The position numbers and the translations under genes were made by a program. The notes beneath the pieces were generated by a model that had not been told where the DNA came from, did not search any database, and saw only the letters and a program-made list of their open reading frames with translations. From NCBI GenBank assembly GCA_028689495.1, contig JAQTWB010000001.1:124001-188000 (forward strand): a stretch of 64,000 nucleotides of DNA, in the 5' to 3' direction. Origin of the DNA: a bacterium. Lineage in GTDB: Bacteria; Bdellovibrionota_C; UBA2361; SZUA-149; JAQTWB01. Of this stretch, positions 45,764 through 54,591 are shown piece after piece; the stretch's first letter is position 1, and each line of letters begins with the position of its first letter.

Positions 45764-46781
45764 GTAGGGGGCCAACGATATTTGCTAGTGGCAGCGGTAA
45801 TCGCTGCCACATTCTAACGATATATTCATACTTTGAATTTTTGGGGTTTACGTCTGGGATGTCACCGCTGAAAGAGTGGTAGTGCCAGTTTAACTGGACA
45901 GGAAAAGCTCCCCATTGTTGTTTAAACTTGTAAGTTCCTCCGTCGGGACTAGAACGACCAAAGTCGAAAATTTTGTCTTTTGAGAGTATCGCTTGGCGAA
46001 TAATTTCCCAGTAAAGCGCCATATTCGGAGATTGTCGATTAAATTTTTTTAATGATGATGCCCAAACGATTTCTCTGGAGTGGCCATTGGTAACGGTGAG
46101 GCCAGCTGCCGCTGGTTGTTTGTCGAGGTAGCAGACGGTGATGGCAGCATTTTTACCGAATTGTTTCATCGTTTGGGAGAACAGTTTTTTTGGGTACACA
46201 GGAGTTCCAAGATCTCTCATGTTCTCTGAAAAGACTGTGTAGAAATCATCTATCGCTTGCGAGCAACTATTGTGCCCCTGCCATGTTTGTAACTCTGCAC
46301 CTTCCTTCAATGGGCGTCTGATCTGGCTTCGAAGTTTAGCTGGAAACGAACTGAACATTGTTTGTTCATCTTCCGTCAGGCGGAGCTCCATTGACACTTT
46401 GTGTTGACGAACTGTTTTTTTGGAAAAACATTCTGCGAAATTTGCCTGATGGCGGAACTCCAAATATTTCACTTTATGATTAGAGGCGATTGCGATTGAA
46501 CGTGTCAGTAGTTCAATGCAGGCTTCGGGACTGCCGAATGCACCCCCGGCGTTCAGGTAGGGGACGGAGATCATTGATTTGCCAAAAAGACTGCTTTTAA
46601 AAAGGAAGAGCGGCAGTATGCCCGCAATTCCTTTCTCATTTTCGGCTATTAGATAGAGCGGTTTGTGGGAAAATGTTTTTTCAATTATCTCGCTCCATTC
46701 ATACCTCAGAGCGTGATGAGTCTCGCTTACGAAGTCGTTCCATGCATCACGATCACTTGACTCAACTTGACGAATTTTCAC
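45744..46781 (-). CDS. FemAB-like acyltransferase (exopolysaccharide-associated)
   Basis: A 345-residue GNAT-fold protein of the FemAB type, similar in pattern to the FemAB proteins found in exosortase (XrtA/PEP-CTERM) gene clusters: SVPYLNAGGAFGS near 90 and the C-terminal FDFGRSSPDGGTYKFKQQWGA. The GTG start at 46781 has AGGG 7 bases upstream. The gene follows a polysaccharide deacetylase on the same strand, which is the usual neighbour order in those clusters. The exact donor and acceptor are unknown. Confidence 0.8.
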   Translation of the reverse strand: MKIRQVESSDRDAWNDFVSETHHALRYEWSEIIEKTFSHKPLYLIAENEKGIAGILPLFLFKSSLFGKSMISVPYLNAGGAFGSPEACIELLTRSIAIASNHKVKYLEFRHQANFAECFSKKTVRQHKVSMELRLTEDEQTMFSSFPAKLRSQIRRPLKEGAELQTWQGHNSCSQAIDDFYTVFSENMRDLGTPVYPKKLFSQTMKQFGKNAAITVCYLDKQPAAAGLTVTNGHSREIVWASSLKKFNRQSPNMALYWEIIRQAILSKDKIFDFGRSSPDGGTYKFKQQWGAFPVQLNWHYHSFSGDIPDVNPKNSKYEYIVRMWQRLPLPLANIVGPLLSQHLP

Positions 46782-46862
46782 CGTTCAACCCTTTTAGATT
46801 TTATATCACATTACTATTTTCTACCGTTCTATCATCCAACAGAATTTTCGACACGGTACGAA

Positions 46863-47744
46863 TTAATTTTTGATGAAGACATCATTGATAGTGGAGAATT
46901 TAAATTCGCGCAGCAGATTGGATATCCGTTTAAGAAGTGCCTTGCTCCCGCTTTTGTGGCGAAATTTTGTTACGGGCGGTAGGTCGGGAAAGTCTGGTTG
47001 TTCGGGATCAATTTCCCAAGGATGGAAATAGCAGACAAAACTGCGATGCTCATATTGATTGATATGTTTCAGCCCCGCTTTGATTAGAAATGGGGGGAAG
47101 AGACGCCAATAGGCGCCGCCAGCTACTGGAAGTCTAATTTCACGGCCAAGGTAATTCAAATTACTTACGGCTAGAGGAATAATCTGCAAATCCCCCAAGG
47201 GTGTAGTTTGCCGGTAGGGTGTAAGGCTTTTGTCCCGGTTGTTGTAGCGTGGATGCATGATAGGGTACAGGCTGGAGTCGTAGCTGTACCCGGCGAGAAC
47301 CAGCTTTTCGTAAGCCCAGGGAGTTTTGTTTGTGATTGAGAAGCTTGGGGCTCGGTATCCATTTATTGAAGTTCCGGTCATGTCTTCCAGCATACGGCGG
47401 GAACGGTTGATGTCCTGAAAAAATAATTCAGGAGTTTGCTCAAATACAAGTTGATGTCCGTAGCCATGCGATCCTATTTCATGTCCAGCAGCGGCTATGT
47501 CACTAATCATCCTTTTGTGTCTTTGAGCTATGTAACCAAGAATGAAAAATGTTGCGCGAGTATTATTCTCCTGAAGTAGCTCAAGTATGCGGTAAGTACT
47601 TTTCTCTACACGGGTAGGTAGAGTATGCCATACTGCAGGAGGAGCGACCGATGCGAGATTTGAAGCATGGAAGTATTCCTCAACATCTATACTGAGAGCG
47701 TTAACATACGTGTTTTCCAGAGGTAATTGTGGCGATTGACTCAT
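46863..47744 (-). CDS. Polysaccharide deacetylase (XrtA-cluster type)
   Basis: A 293-residue NodB-type deacetylase. Motifs: SIDVEEYFHA (catalytic Asp), HEIGSHGYGH (metal His pair), YRAPSFS, and a C-terminal FVCYFHPWEIDP segment typical of the group with the DUF3473 extension. ATG at 47744 is preferred: the extra 30 residues in the track overlap the divergent aminotransferase region and look non-family. Predicted to remove acetyl groups from an exported polysaccharide; no signal peptide is visible, as is usual in this subgroup. Confidence 0.85.
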   Translation of the reverse strand: MSQSPQLPLENTYVNALSIDVEEYFHASNLASVAPPAVWHTLPTRVEKSTYRILELLQENNTRATFFILGYIAQRHKRMISDIAAAGHEIGSHGYGHQLVFEQTPELFFQDINRSRRMLEDMTGTSINGYRAPSFSITNKTPWAYEKLVLAGYSYDSSLYPIMHPRYNNRDKSLTPYRQTTPLGDLQIIPLAVSNLNYLGREIRLPVAGGAYWRLFPPFLIKAGLKHINQYEHRSFVCYFHPWEIDPEQPDFPDLPPVTKFRHKSGSKALLKRISNLLREFKFSTINDVFIKN

Positions 47745-47844
47745 GAGTTCCAGGGCCGAAAATATTAGCTGTTCATCCAGAGAATTCGCCCCTGGTTTGG
47801 TTAAAAGGCTCACGCCGGCGGGGAGGTTTCCCACGTTTTCCGAG

Positions 47845-49038
47845 ATGTTTACAGTCTTGCGACTATTACGGCAATTCTCTGATACGAGTTTAGATGATTA
47901 TTTGAGGGAAACACTTTGCCAGACGCTGGGCGCCGAAAGGTGTGATTTTTATGGGACAGGAAAACGGGCTCTTACCGCGGCATTGTCTGAGTCTGTTGCT
48001 CGGGAACAAGGTGGGAAATTTGTCCTTGTTTCGGCGTATGGCTGTCCTGATGTCCCAGCTTCGGTAGTTGCCGCCGGTTTCAAACCCTGGTTGGTTGATG
48101 TCGACCCACAAACGATTGACCTCTTGGCTGATTCTATTCCTGATGATGTGGCCCGGGATAGTGTCGGGATTGTTCTGAGTAACTTGTATGGCATGGCAGA
48201 TTCCCTGCCCATGGGGGGTTCCCAATATCGTGCTTTGCCCTCTGATATCGTGGTTATCGACGATGCAAGTCAGGCGGCACTTACGCATACCGATATTGGG
48301 ACGGTTGGTTTGCGAGAAGGGACAAGGCTTGGTGTTTTAAGTTTTGGCCGAGGTAAATCTCTGTCGGCGTATGGCGGTGGTGCGGTGGTTGGGCGCTGTG
48401 TCTCGACTCGTGTGGAGGTTGCTCAGAGCCAGTCCGGAAAAAGGAATGGCCAACTTACTTCATTAGGGGTGTTTGGTGAGTTTAGCCTTCTTGTTCGAGC
48501 ATATATACTTTCGAGTCTGGAGCGACCAGAGTTGTACGGAATATTATCAAGGGTTCCTTTCCTTGGGTTGGGGCAAGCCAACTATCCTGATAATTTGGGG
48601 CCAGAAATAATTTCCAGATTTCAGTCATATGGGCTTTTGGCGATGATTCATTCTTTGGACTCCCGGAGGGAGGTTAGAAGAAGGCATATGAGAATCTGGG
48701 AAGAGGAATTAGGTGGTATATCGCAGATTGTTTTACCTCATTTGAATCGTGGAGAGTCCGGTGTAACCTTGAGCAGGTTGCCGTTATTATTTCCCTCCCG
48801 TGATATGCGTGATAGGCTTTTGCCGGCTTTGGTCGCGGCTGGGGCCAGTGTGTCATATCCAATTCCGCTGCATAGATTTTCACAGCTTGATGACTGTGTA
48901 CCTGAAGGTATTCGCTTTCCTGGTGCGGATAGGGTTGCTGATACAATTATGACGCTGCCAGTTCACGAGAAGGTGTCGTCTGGTGTGATCAAAAAGGTTG
49001 CAAAAACAATAAGAGGAGTTGCTGCGGCATGGATATAA
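47845..49038 (+). CDS. DegT/DnrJ/EryC1-like aminotransferase
   Basis: A PLP-fold protein of about 397 residues, probably a sugar or amino-acyl aminotransferase of the DegT family. The motif VLSFGRGKSLSAYGGGAVVG carries the expected PLP lysine, and VVIDDASQA is the Asp motif upstream of it. The ATG at 47845 has no good Shine-Dalgarno; GGGGAGG lies too far upstream (about 18 bases). The track start at 47743 would overlap the divergent deacetylase start. The stop overlaps the next gene by 10 bases. Confidence 0.75.
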   Translation: MFTVLRLLRQFSDTSLDDYLRETLCQTLGAERCDFYGTGKRALTAALSESVAREQGGKFVLVSAYGCPDVPASVVAAGFKPWLVDVDPQTIDLLADSIPDDVARDSVGIVLSNLYGMADSLPMGGSQYRALPSDIVVIDDASQAALTHTDIGTVGLREGTRLGVLSFGRGKSLSAYGGGAVVGRCVSTRVEVAQSQSGKRNGQLTSLGVFGEFSLLVRAYILSSLERPELYGILSRVPFLGLGQANYPDNLGPEIISRFQSYGLLAMIHSLDSRREVRRRHMRIWEEELGGISQIVLPHLNRGESGVTLSRLPLLFPSRDMRDRLLPALVAAGASVSYPIPLHRFSQLDDCVPEGIRFPGADRVADTIMTLPVHEKVSSGVIKKVAKTIRGVAAAWI

Positions 49039-50210
49039 TAGGTCTCATTGTTGTCTTATCACTTTTGCTGATCTTTTACGCTTATTTAGGTTATCCGCTA
49101 ATTTTGTGGTGCCTGAATGAATTTAAGCCGTCATTGCCGTCGGCGAACGTTGTCAGTGAGGCGGATGCGCCAAAGTCTGTGTCGATTGTCATTACTGTGC
49201 ATAACGAGGCTCGAGTGATTCGTGAGAAGCTAGAGAATACACTAGCTGCAGCGCATGCATTTGAGGCGCTTGGCGATGATTACAGTGTTGAAGTTATTGT
49301 CGCGTCTGATGGTTCGACCGATGATACAGATACGATCGTTTCAGCATTTGCTGAGCGTGGGGTGAAGCTGGTTTCTCTCCCCCAGGCATCTGGAAAGGAA
49401 TACGCACAACAGGCGGCGGTTGCGACAGTCTCGGGAGATATCATTGTTTTTACTGATGCCAAGGTAACTCTTGATGAACAGGCAATTGTTAATGTCAGTC
49501 GTTATTTTTCAGACAAGTCAGTTGGCGCTGTTAGCAGTATTGACGTGGTGGATGGCGCTTCGTCTGATGGTAGTGGAGAAGGGTTGTATGTTCGGTATGA
49601 GATGAAGCTTAGGTCGCTTGAGTCACGATTTAATTCATTGGTTGGTTTGAGTGGCTCCGCTTTTGCGGTGCGGCGGGATGTTGCCTCTGAGTGGAGGACA
49701 GATCTACCTAGTGATTTTGCCCAGCTTTTGAGGGCTCAGCGTATGGGGTTGCGTGGCGTTCATGGAGCTGATGTCGTTTGTCGTTATAAACCGGTAGCGA
49801 CAGAAGAAGAAGAATTTTCCCGAAAAGTTCGAACGGTGTTGCGAGGTCTGACAGCCTTTTTTTCCGAAATTTCAGTGCTCAATCCGTTGGAATATAGGAC
49901 GTTTGCCTGGCAGATATTTAGTCATAAGTTATGCCGGTGGCTCGTCCCCCCGGCATTTATCATTGCATTTATCGGAAGTTATTTGCTGTCGCTAGGATCT
50001 GGTTTTTTCTTTCTTTGTTTTCTGGGTCTTTTTGGCCTGAGTCTGGCCGCGCTTGTCGGGTATGTGCATCCCCACCAGCGTCAGAATAAGGGTGTGAAGA
50101 TAGCTTTGTATTTCATGATAGCCAATATGGCGATTCTCAGGGCTTGGGTTCGCTATCTATCCGGGGAAAGGACAGTCAGATGGGTGCCATCAGAAAAAGG
50201 AAGGTTGTAG
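49029..50210 (+). CDS. Membrane-anchored family 2 glycosyltransferase
   Basis: A 393-residue GT-A glycosyltransferase. N-terminal transmembrane helix, then the catalytic domain with VSIVITVHNEA, ASDGSTDDT, DIIVFTDAKV (DxD-like position) and a Q-x-R-W-like region replaced by LLRAQRMGLRG; two or three C-terminal transmembrane helices (about 295-345). This matches processive or exopolysaccharide synthases of the BcsA/IcaA kind in topology. Translationally coupled to the aminotransferase by a 10-base overlap. Confidence 0.85.
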   Translation: MDIIGLIVVLSLLLIFYAYLGYPLILWCLNEFKPSLPSANVVSEADAPKSVSIVITVHNEARVIREKLENTLAAAHAFEALGDDYSVEVIVASDGSTDDTDTIVSAFAERGVKLVSLPQASGKEYAQQAAVATVSGDIIVFTDAKVTLDEQAIVNVSRYFSDKSVGAVSSIDVVDGASSDGSGEGLYVRYEMKLRSLESRFNSLVGLSGSAFAVRRDVASEWRTDLPSDFAQLLRAQRMGLRGVHGADVVCRYKPVATEEEEFSRKVRTVLRGLTAFFSEISVLNPLEYRTFAWQIFSHKLCRWLVPPAFIIAFIGSYLLSLGSGFFFLCFLGLFGLSLAALVGYVHPHQRQNKGVKIALYFMIANMAILRAWVRYLSGERTVRWVPSEKGRL

Positions 50211-50233
50211 TCAGTTGACCCGGATGTTTTACG

Positions 50234-50285
50234 TAAACCCGTCGCGAGGTTGAGTAGTCATATCTCAGGAACTTCGACGGGTTTA
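50234..50285 (+). terminator. Perfect 11-bp inverted repeat before glgP
   Basis: TAAACCCGTCG and CGACGGGTTTA separated by 30 bases, 25 bases after the glycosyltransferase stop and 60 bases before glgP. No T run follows. It may end the exopolysaccharide transcript weakly or serve as an operator. Confidence 0.45.
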
Positions 50286-50346
50286 ATAGCATCAAAGCAG
50301 TGAGGCCACAGGTGCGCAAAATTGATGAAAGATGGAGTTTGAGTAA

Positions 50347-52926
50347 ATGAGTGATTTGACACCACGCGAAATTAGCACAACTTCTCAGACCCAGGAGGCA
50401 AAAGAGCTTTTTGCCCATCGCAATCCGCCAACTCGAATTGTAGTTGAAGATGATCGAACAGGAATGAGCGTTGAGACCCTTAAATCAGCCTTTCTTGATA
50501 ATTTGGCATATCTTCAGGGAGCAGATCTTTCATTTGCCACCCGCCATGATCTCTATATGGCGCTGTCGTATACAGTTCGAGATCGATTGATTCATCGTTG
50601 GATAAAAACAATCAAGACTTATCAAGCCCAGGACGTGAAACAGGTGTTCTATCTGTCGGCGGAATTCCTTATGGGGCGTCAGTTGCAGAATAATTTGCTT
50701 AATACGTCGCTCTGGAAACCGTCCAAGGAAGCTTTGAAGGAGATCGGTATTGAGTTGCGGGACCTACTGGGTGAGGAAGCGGAGCCAGGTCTCGGTAATG
50801 GTGGCCTTGGACGTTTGGCCGCATGTTTTCTTGATTCAATGGCTACTTTGCAGATTCCGGCGCACGGCTATGGCATTCGTTATGAGTTTGGCATTTTTCA
50901 ACAGGCGATTCAGAATGGCTGGCAGGTGGAACGACCGGATGAATGGTTGACGTTGGGGAATCCTTGGGAGATCCATCGACCGGAACATTCAGTGGAAGTG
51001 CAGTTTGGCGGACATACGGAGCAGTACATCGCTGAAAATGGTGAAACTCGCACAAGGTGGGTTCCGTTGCGTACTGTCATTGGTGCCCCTTATGACACCA
51101 TGGTGCCAGGGTATAATACCTGTACGGTTAATACACTGCGTTTGTGGCGTGCGCGTGCAAGTAAAGAGTTTGATTTTCACGTTTTTAACGCTGGTGATTA
51201 TACAAGAGCTGTAGAAGAGAAAACATTTTCAGAAAATATTTCCAAGGTTTTGTATCCGAACGACCATACTCCTCAGGGTCGTGAGCTGCGATTGCGGCAA
51301 CAGTATTTCTTTGTCTCCTGTTCAATACAGGACATTCTTCGTATTTATCTTCATAACCATGACAACCTCGATAACTTCCATCTCAAGACGGCAATTCAGC
51401 TAAACGACACTCATCCTTCGATTGGTGTTGCCGAATTGATGCGCTTGTTGGTGGATAGGTTTGGTTATAGTTGGGATGAAGCCTGGGATAAAACTGTGGC
51501 GACGATGGGATATACCAATCACACATTGCTGCCAGAGGCACTTGAGAAGTGGCCCGTGCACATGTTTGAGAAAATTTTGCCTCGCCATTTGGAGATTATT
51601 TATAAAATTAATGACAGGTTTCTGAAAAAGGTGGCGGAGAAGTTTCCCGGAGAGGCCGATCGTTTGGCGCGCATGTCGCTTATTGAAGAAGGCACCGAAA
51701 AACAGGTGCGTATGGCAAACCTGGCGACAATTGGTTCTCATGCGATTAATGGTGTTGCAGCGTTGCATACTCGTCTGGTCAAAGAGGAACTACTACGTGA
51801 CTTTGCCGAGTTGTGGCCGGAGCGATTTTCCAACAAGACGAATGGTGTCACTCCGCGACGCTGGATGATGCTTTGTAATCCAAAGCTGACATATCTTATT
51901 ACGGAAAAAATCGGTAAGGGATGGCTTAAGGATCTTAGCCGACTTCGACAATTGGAAAACTGGGCTAAAGATCGCAATTTTCGTGAAACCTGGGATACTT
52001 TCAAGACTGAGAATAAACAGGACCTGGCCGATTATATTCGTAACAGTAATGGGATCGCTATCGATGCTTCATCGCTTTTTGATGTGCAGGTTAAGCGACT
52101 GCACGAGTATAAGCGGCAGTTACTTAATGTGTTGTATGTGATCACATTGTTTAACCGGCTTAAGGCGAATCCGAAGCAGAGTATGCTGCCGCGGACATTT
52201 ATTTTTGGGGCCAAGGCGGCACCCGGCTATCACATGGCCAAACTGATTATTAAACTTATCAATTCAGTTGCTGAAGTTGTTAATAATGACCCTGATGTTT
52301 CTGGCCGGATTAAAGTTGTTTTTCTTTCCAATTTTTGTGTTTCGTTGGGTGAAATGGTTTATCCTGCCGCAGATTTGTCAGAGCAGATATCGATGGCAGG
52401 TAAGGAGGCCTCCGGTACCGGTAATATGAAGTTTGCTCTCAACGGTGCACTTACTATCGGCACATTGGATGGGGCCAATGTTGAAATTCGTGAAGCAGTT
52501 GGGGCGGAGAATTTTTTTCTTTTCGGCAATACCGTTGAAGATATCAACAAGATTCGCAGTGCCGGTTACCTATCGATGGAATATTACCGCTCCAATGTTG
52601 AGCTGAAGGCGGTAATTGATGCGATTGCCTCAGGGATTTTTTCGAATGGCGATGCTGAGCTTTTCAAGCCGATCGTGGACTCCCTTCTATATCAGGATCA
52701 GTATATGTTGTTTGCGGATTATCAATCCTATCTTGATATGCAAGAGCAGGTTAGCCGCACTTATCAGGATCGGGATCGTTGGATTGAAATGTCGATTCTT
52801 AATGTCGCGCGCATGGGTTATTTTTCTTCCGATCGGACGATTGCTGAATACAGCCAGGAGATCTGGGGTGTTCATCCAGTAGATATCGTTCTTGATGAAA
52901 AGGGCTGCCACGGGCGTAGCAGTTAA
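50347..52926 (+). CDS. glgP: Glycogen/starch phosphorylase
   Basis: Releases glucose 1-phosphate from alpha-1,4-glucans. The 859-residue product has normal length and the hallmarks LGNGGLGRLAACFLDS, IQLNDTHPSIGVAELMRLL, and the PLP region EASGTGNMKFALNGALTIGT with the lysine in NMKF. ATG at 50347 with GGAG upstream. A stand-alone gene; with tal and zwf it points to storage-glucan use through sugar phosphates. Confidence 0.97.
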   Translation: MSDLTPREISTTSQTQEAKELFAHRNPPTRIVVEDDRTGMSVETLKSAFLDNLAYLQGADLSFATRHDLYMALSYTVRDRLIHRWIKTIKTYQAQDVKQVFYLSAEFLMGRQLQNNLLNTSLWKPSKEALKEIGIELRDLLGEEAEPGLGNGGLGRLAACFLDSMATLQIPAHGYGIRYEFGIFQQAIQNGWQVERPDEWLTLGNPWEIHRPEHSVEVQFGGHTEQYIAENGETRTRWVPLRTVIGAPYDTMVPGYNTCTVNTLRLWRARASKEFDFHVFNAGDYTRAVEEKTFSENISKVLYPNDHTPQGRELRLRQQYFFVSCSIQDILRIYLHNHDNLDNFHLKTAIQLNDTHPSIGVAELMRLLVDRFGYSWDEAWDKTVATMGYTNHTLLPEALEKWPVHMFEKILPRHLEIIYKINDRFLKKVAEKFPGEADRLARMSLIEEGTEKQVRMANLATIGSHAINGVAALHTRLVKEELLRDFAELWPERFSNKTNGVTPRRWMMLCNPKLTYLITEKIGKGWLKDLSRLRQLENWAKDRNFRETWDTFKTENKQDLADYIRNSNGIAIDASSLFDVQVKRLHEYKRQLLNVLYVITLFNRLKANPKQSMLPRTFIFGAKAAPGYHMAKLIIKLINSVAEVVNNDPDVSGRIKVVFLSNFCVSLGEMVYPAADLSEQISMAGKEASGTGNMKFALNGALTIGTLDGANVEIREAVGAENFFLFGNTVEDINKIRSAGYLSMEYYRSNVELKAVIDAIASGIFSNGDAELFKPIVDSLLYQDQYMLFADYQSYLDMQEQVSRTYQDRDRWIEMSILNVARMGYFSSDRTIAEYSQEIWGVHPVDIVLDEKGCHGRSS

Positions 52927-53359
52927 AGATAGTTGTCTCCGGGAAATTCTGTTTCTCGCACTTGCCGGCGAGTGAATTTTGCAGTAGCTTGCTTGGGCTG
53001 GACGGCGAGGTTGTCAACCAAGGTTAGTGCTTATAATGGTTTAACAATCAAGTTGAGTAGATGATTATACTTCTGTAACGCGCCAGGTCTTTCTCTTTTT
53101 CGATGTCTCTTGCTAATCAAAGCCCTCCTTGGCTGTATTTTCAAAATAGATTTCTTGGCTCAATGTTTGTCTGGTTCGGTGTCTTTTCAACGAGACTATA
53201 AACGTGAATCCGGATAAAAATCTCGCGCGGTGCAGAACCTCAAGTAAAGGCTTTTCAGGGTTGTCGGTCGATGTCGGAGACTGAGGTCTGATTTTGACCG
53301 GCAACCCTGTGTTTCCGAAATGGTTTTACAACAACACTCCGACAGGAGGGAGGTTTATC
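52927..53359. other. Intergenic region after glgP
   Basis: About 430 bases with no supported gene. A possible promoter (TTGTCA at 53011-53016, TATAAT at 53032-53037, 15-base spacer) points toward the small peptide gene at 53360. The spacer is shorter than ideal and the peptide start is 320 bases away, so a long leader would be implied. Confidence 0.4.
53011..53037 (+). promoter_or_regulatory. Candidate sigma-70 promoter
   Basis: TTGTCA and TATAAT separated by 15 bases. The -10 box is a consensus match; the spacer is two bases short. Downstream gene is the small peptide at 53360. Confidence 0.3.
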
Positions 53360-53524
53360 ATGCTGAAAGATAGCAAACCAACAAATAAAAGAAAAAGCGA
53401 CGCAAACAAAGGTAAAGTTGGTTGCCGTGGCACCCAACATCCTTTGGCAGGCAAAATGACTGCATTGATGTCTATCTGCAGCCAGTCAAATTTGGCTCAA
53501 CAGGACGCTCCGGCTAATGCCTGA
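53360..53524 (+). CDS. Small basic peptide with strong ribosome binding site
   Basis: A 54-residue peptide (starts MLKDSKPTNKRKSDANKG). The track frame begins at 53294, but GGAGGGAGG lies 6 bases before the ATG at 53360, one of the best sites in the window. The N-terminal half is Lys-rich and polar; the second half has two cysteines (GKVGCRG and SICSQ). No signal peptide or membrane helix. Function unknown; a peptide precursor or small regulator is possible. Confidence 0.55.
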   Translation: MLKDSKPTNKRKSDANKGKVGCRGTQHPLAGKMTALMSICSQSNLAQQDAPANA

Positions 53525-53579
53525 TCGTGTTCTTTTTAAATAATCGGCTTAACTGCCGAGTGCGAAAATGAAATTGCTT

Positions 53580-53601
53580 GGAGTTACCTTCTGGTAACTC
53601 C
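53580..53601 (+). terminator. Hairpin GGAGTTACC-TTCT-GGTAACTCC
   Basis: A perfect 9-bp stem with a 4-base loop, 55 bases after the small peptide gene, followed by ATTCCTTCT. Terminator-like without a proper T run. Confidence 0.55.
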
Positions 53602-53740
53602 ATTCCTTCTCCGAGCTGCTATTGATGTTGTTCTCGATATTTTGTTTATGGATTTCTTGAGGTCGCACCACATCAACTTTTAATTGCGAAGTCGATCTGC
53701 GCTTGAGTGAAGAAGCAGTTGAATCAAAAAAATTTGGCTT

Positions 53741-53773
53741 ATGTTTGGGCAGGCATTGTGTCCGCCCAAACAT
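53741..53773 (-). terminator. Hairpin ATGTTTGGGC / GCCCAAACAT
   Basis: Two perfect 10-bp arms with a 13-base loop lie 28 bases past the stop of the minus-strand gene at 53802. On the minus strand the stem is followed a few bases later by a seven-T run; on the plus strand by five Ts. It probably works as a terminator for both convergent transcripts. Confidence 0.65.
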
Positions 53774-53801
53774 TTTTGCAAAATTGGAAACTTTCACTGT
53801 T

Positions 53802-54356
53802 TTAAAGGCGAAGGCCACTTGTGAAACTTGCGGAGAGTGAGCCGTTATGAACTTTGATAACGTAGCCTTCTCCTTCATTCCGGCCTTGCAAGAGAGCAAA
53901 TACCAAAGTTCCTTCCCGCATCTGAACTATCATATCCTTCCATGTTGATGCGTTGTTGTCTCTTCTATAGATTTCACCGACGCCAATGCATAATACAGTA
54001 GCCATAGTCTGCGAGGTTGAACCGGGGCCGAAAAAAGCAACGCGGCCCTGTCGAATTGGTGAAAAATCGCCGACAGTGTTTATCCGAAGTAGGATAGATT
54101 CATTCTCGATGCCATGCCGCGGCCGCGCCAAGGTCCATTTTGGAAACATTAATGCGAGTGGCCCGTCTTTAGGCATCACATTCCTTATCCAAGAATTATG
54201 GACCCTACCACGAATTATTTTTGGTGGATTGCATTCATCAAGCTTAATCGGGCATGGTGCAGAATATGGCCCAGGTACGCCTAACATAAGTTGTGTCTGT
54301 CCCTGAAAATCAAATCCCTCGCTCAATACGCCATGTGCAAAAGTAAAGCATTTCAT
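53802..54356 (-). CDS. Unknown 184-residue protein
   Basis: Not recognised. The ATG at 54356 has GGGAGG at 4 bases, and codon use looks normal, so it is likely a true gene. It is a soluble, beta-rich protein with Gly/Pro turns, four cysteines and no signal peptide; sequence features such as RQGRVAFFGPGST and VLCIGVGEIYRRD suggest repeated beta strands. Its promoter region holds an inverted repeat (54414-54453). Convergent with the small peptide gene. Confidence 0.7.
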   Translation of the reverse strand: MKCFTFAHGVLSEGFDFQGQTQLMLGVPGPYSAPCPIKLDECNPPKIIRGRVHNSWIRNVMPKDGPLALMFPKWTLARPRHGIENESILLRINTVGDFSPIRQGRVAFFGPGSTSQTMATVLCIGVGEIYRRDNNASTWKDMIVQMREGTLVFALLQGRNEGEGYVIKVHNGSLSASFTSGLRL

Positions 54357-54413
54357 AAAACCTCCCTTGAGAAAAAGTAAACAGCAGGTGCTGAGAGAAC
54401 CTTGAGATTCAAC

Positions 54414-54453
54414 TGCTCCTGACCAGGGTAGTGAGCCACCAGACTCAGGAGCA
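54414..54453. promoter_or_regulatory. Inverted repeat upstream of the 184-residue gene
   Basis: TGCTCCTGA and TCAGGAGCA, perfect 9-bp arms separated by 22 bases, centred about 75 bases before the minus-strand start codon. It could be an operator for a dimeric regulator or a leader hairpin. Confidence 0.45.
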
Positions 54454-54591
54454 TCGTGCTATATACATGAAAAGGGATATGAAAAAGCGGAAATGAACAA
54501 CAGGTGTTCAATAGGCAGTAAGACTATCAGTTTATTTGTCCGGGTCAAGCGGTGCTCAAAAGAGGCGATCAATGAGAGCAGGCAACGGTTT

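Noticed and set aside
53549-53899. 116-residue minus-strand frame
   Set aside because: Overlaps the end of the better supported 53802-54356 gene by about 100 bases, crosses two terminator-like hairpins, and has no ribosome binding site.
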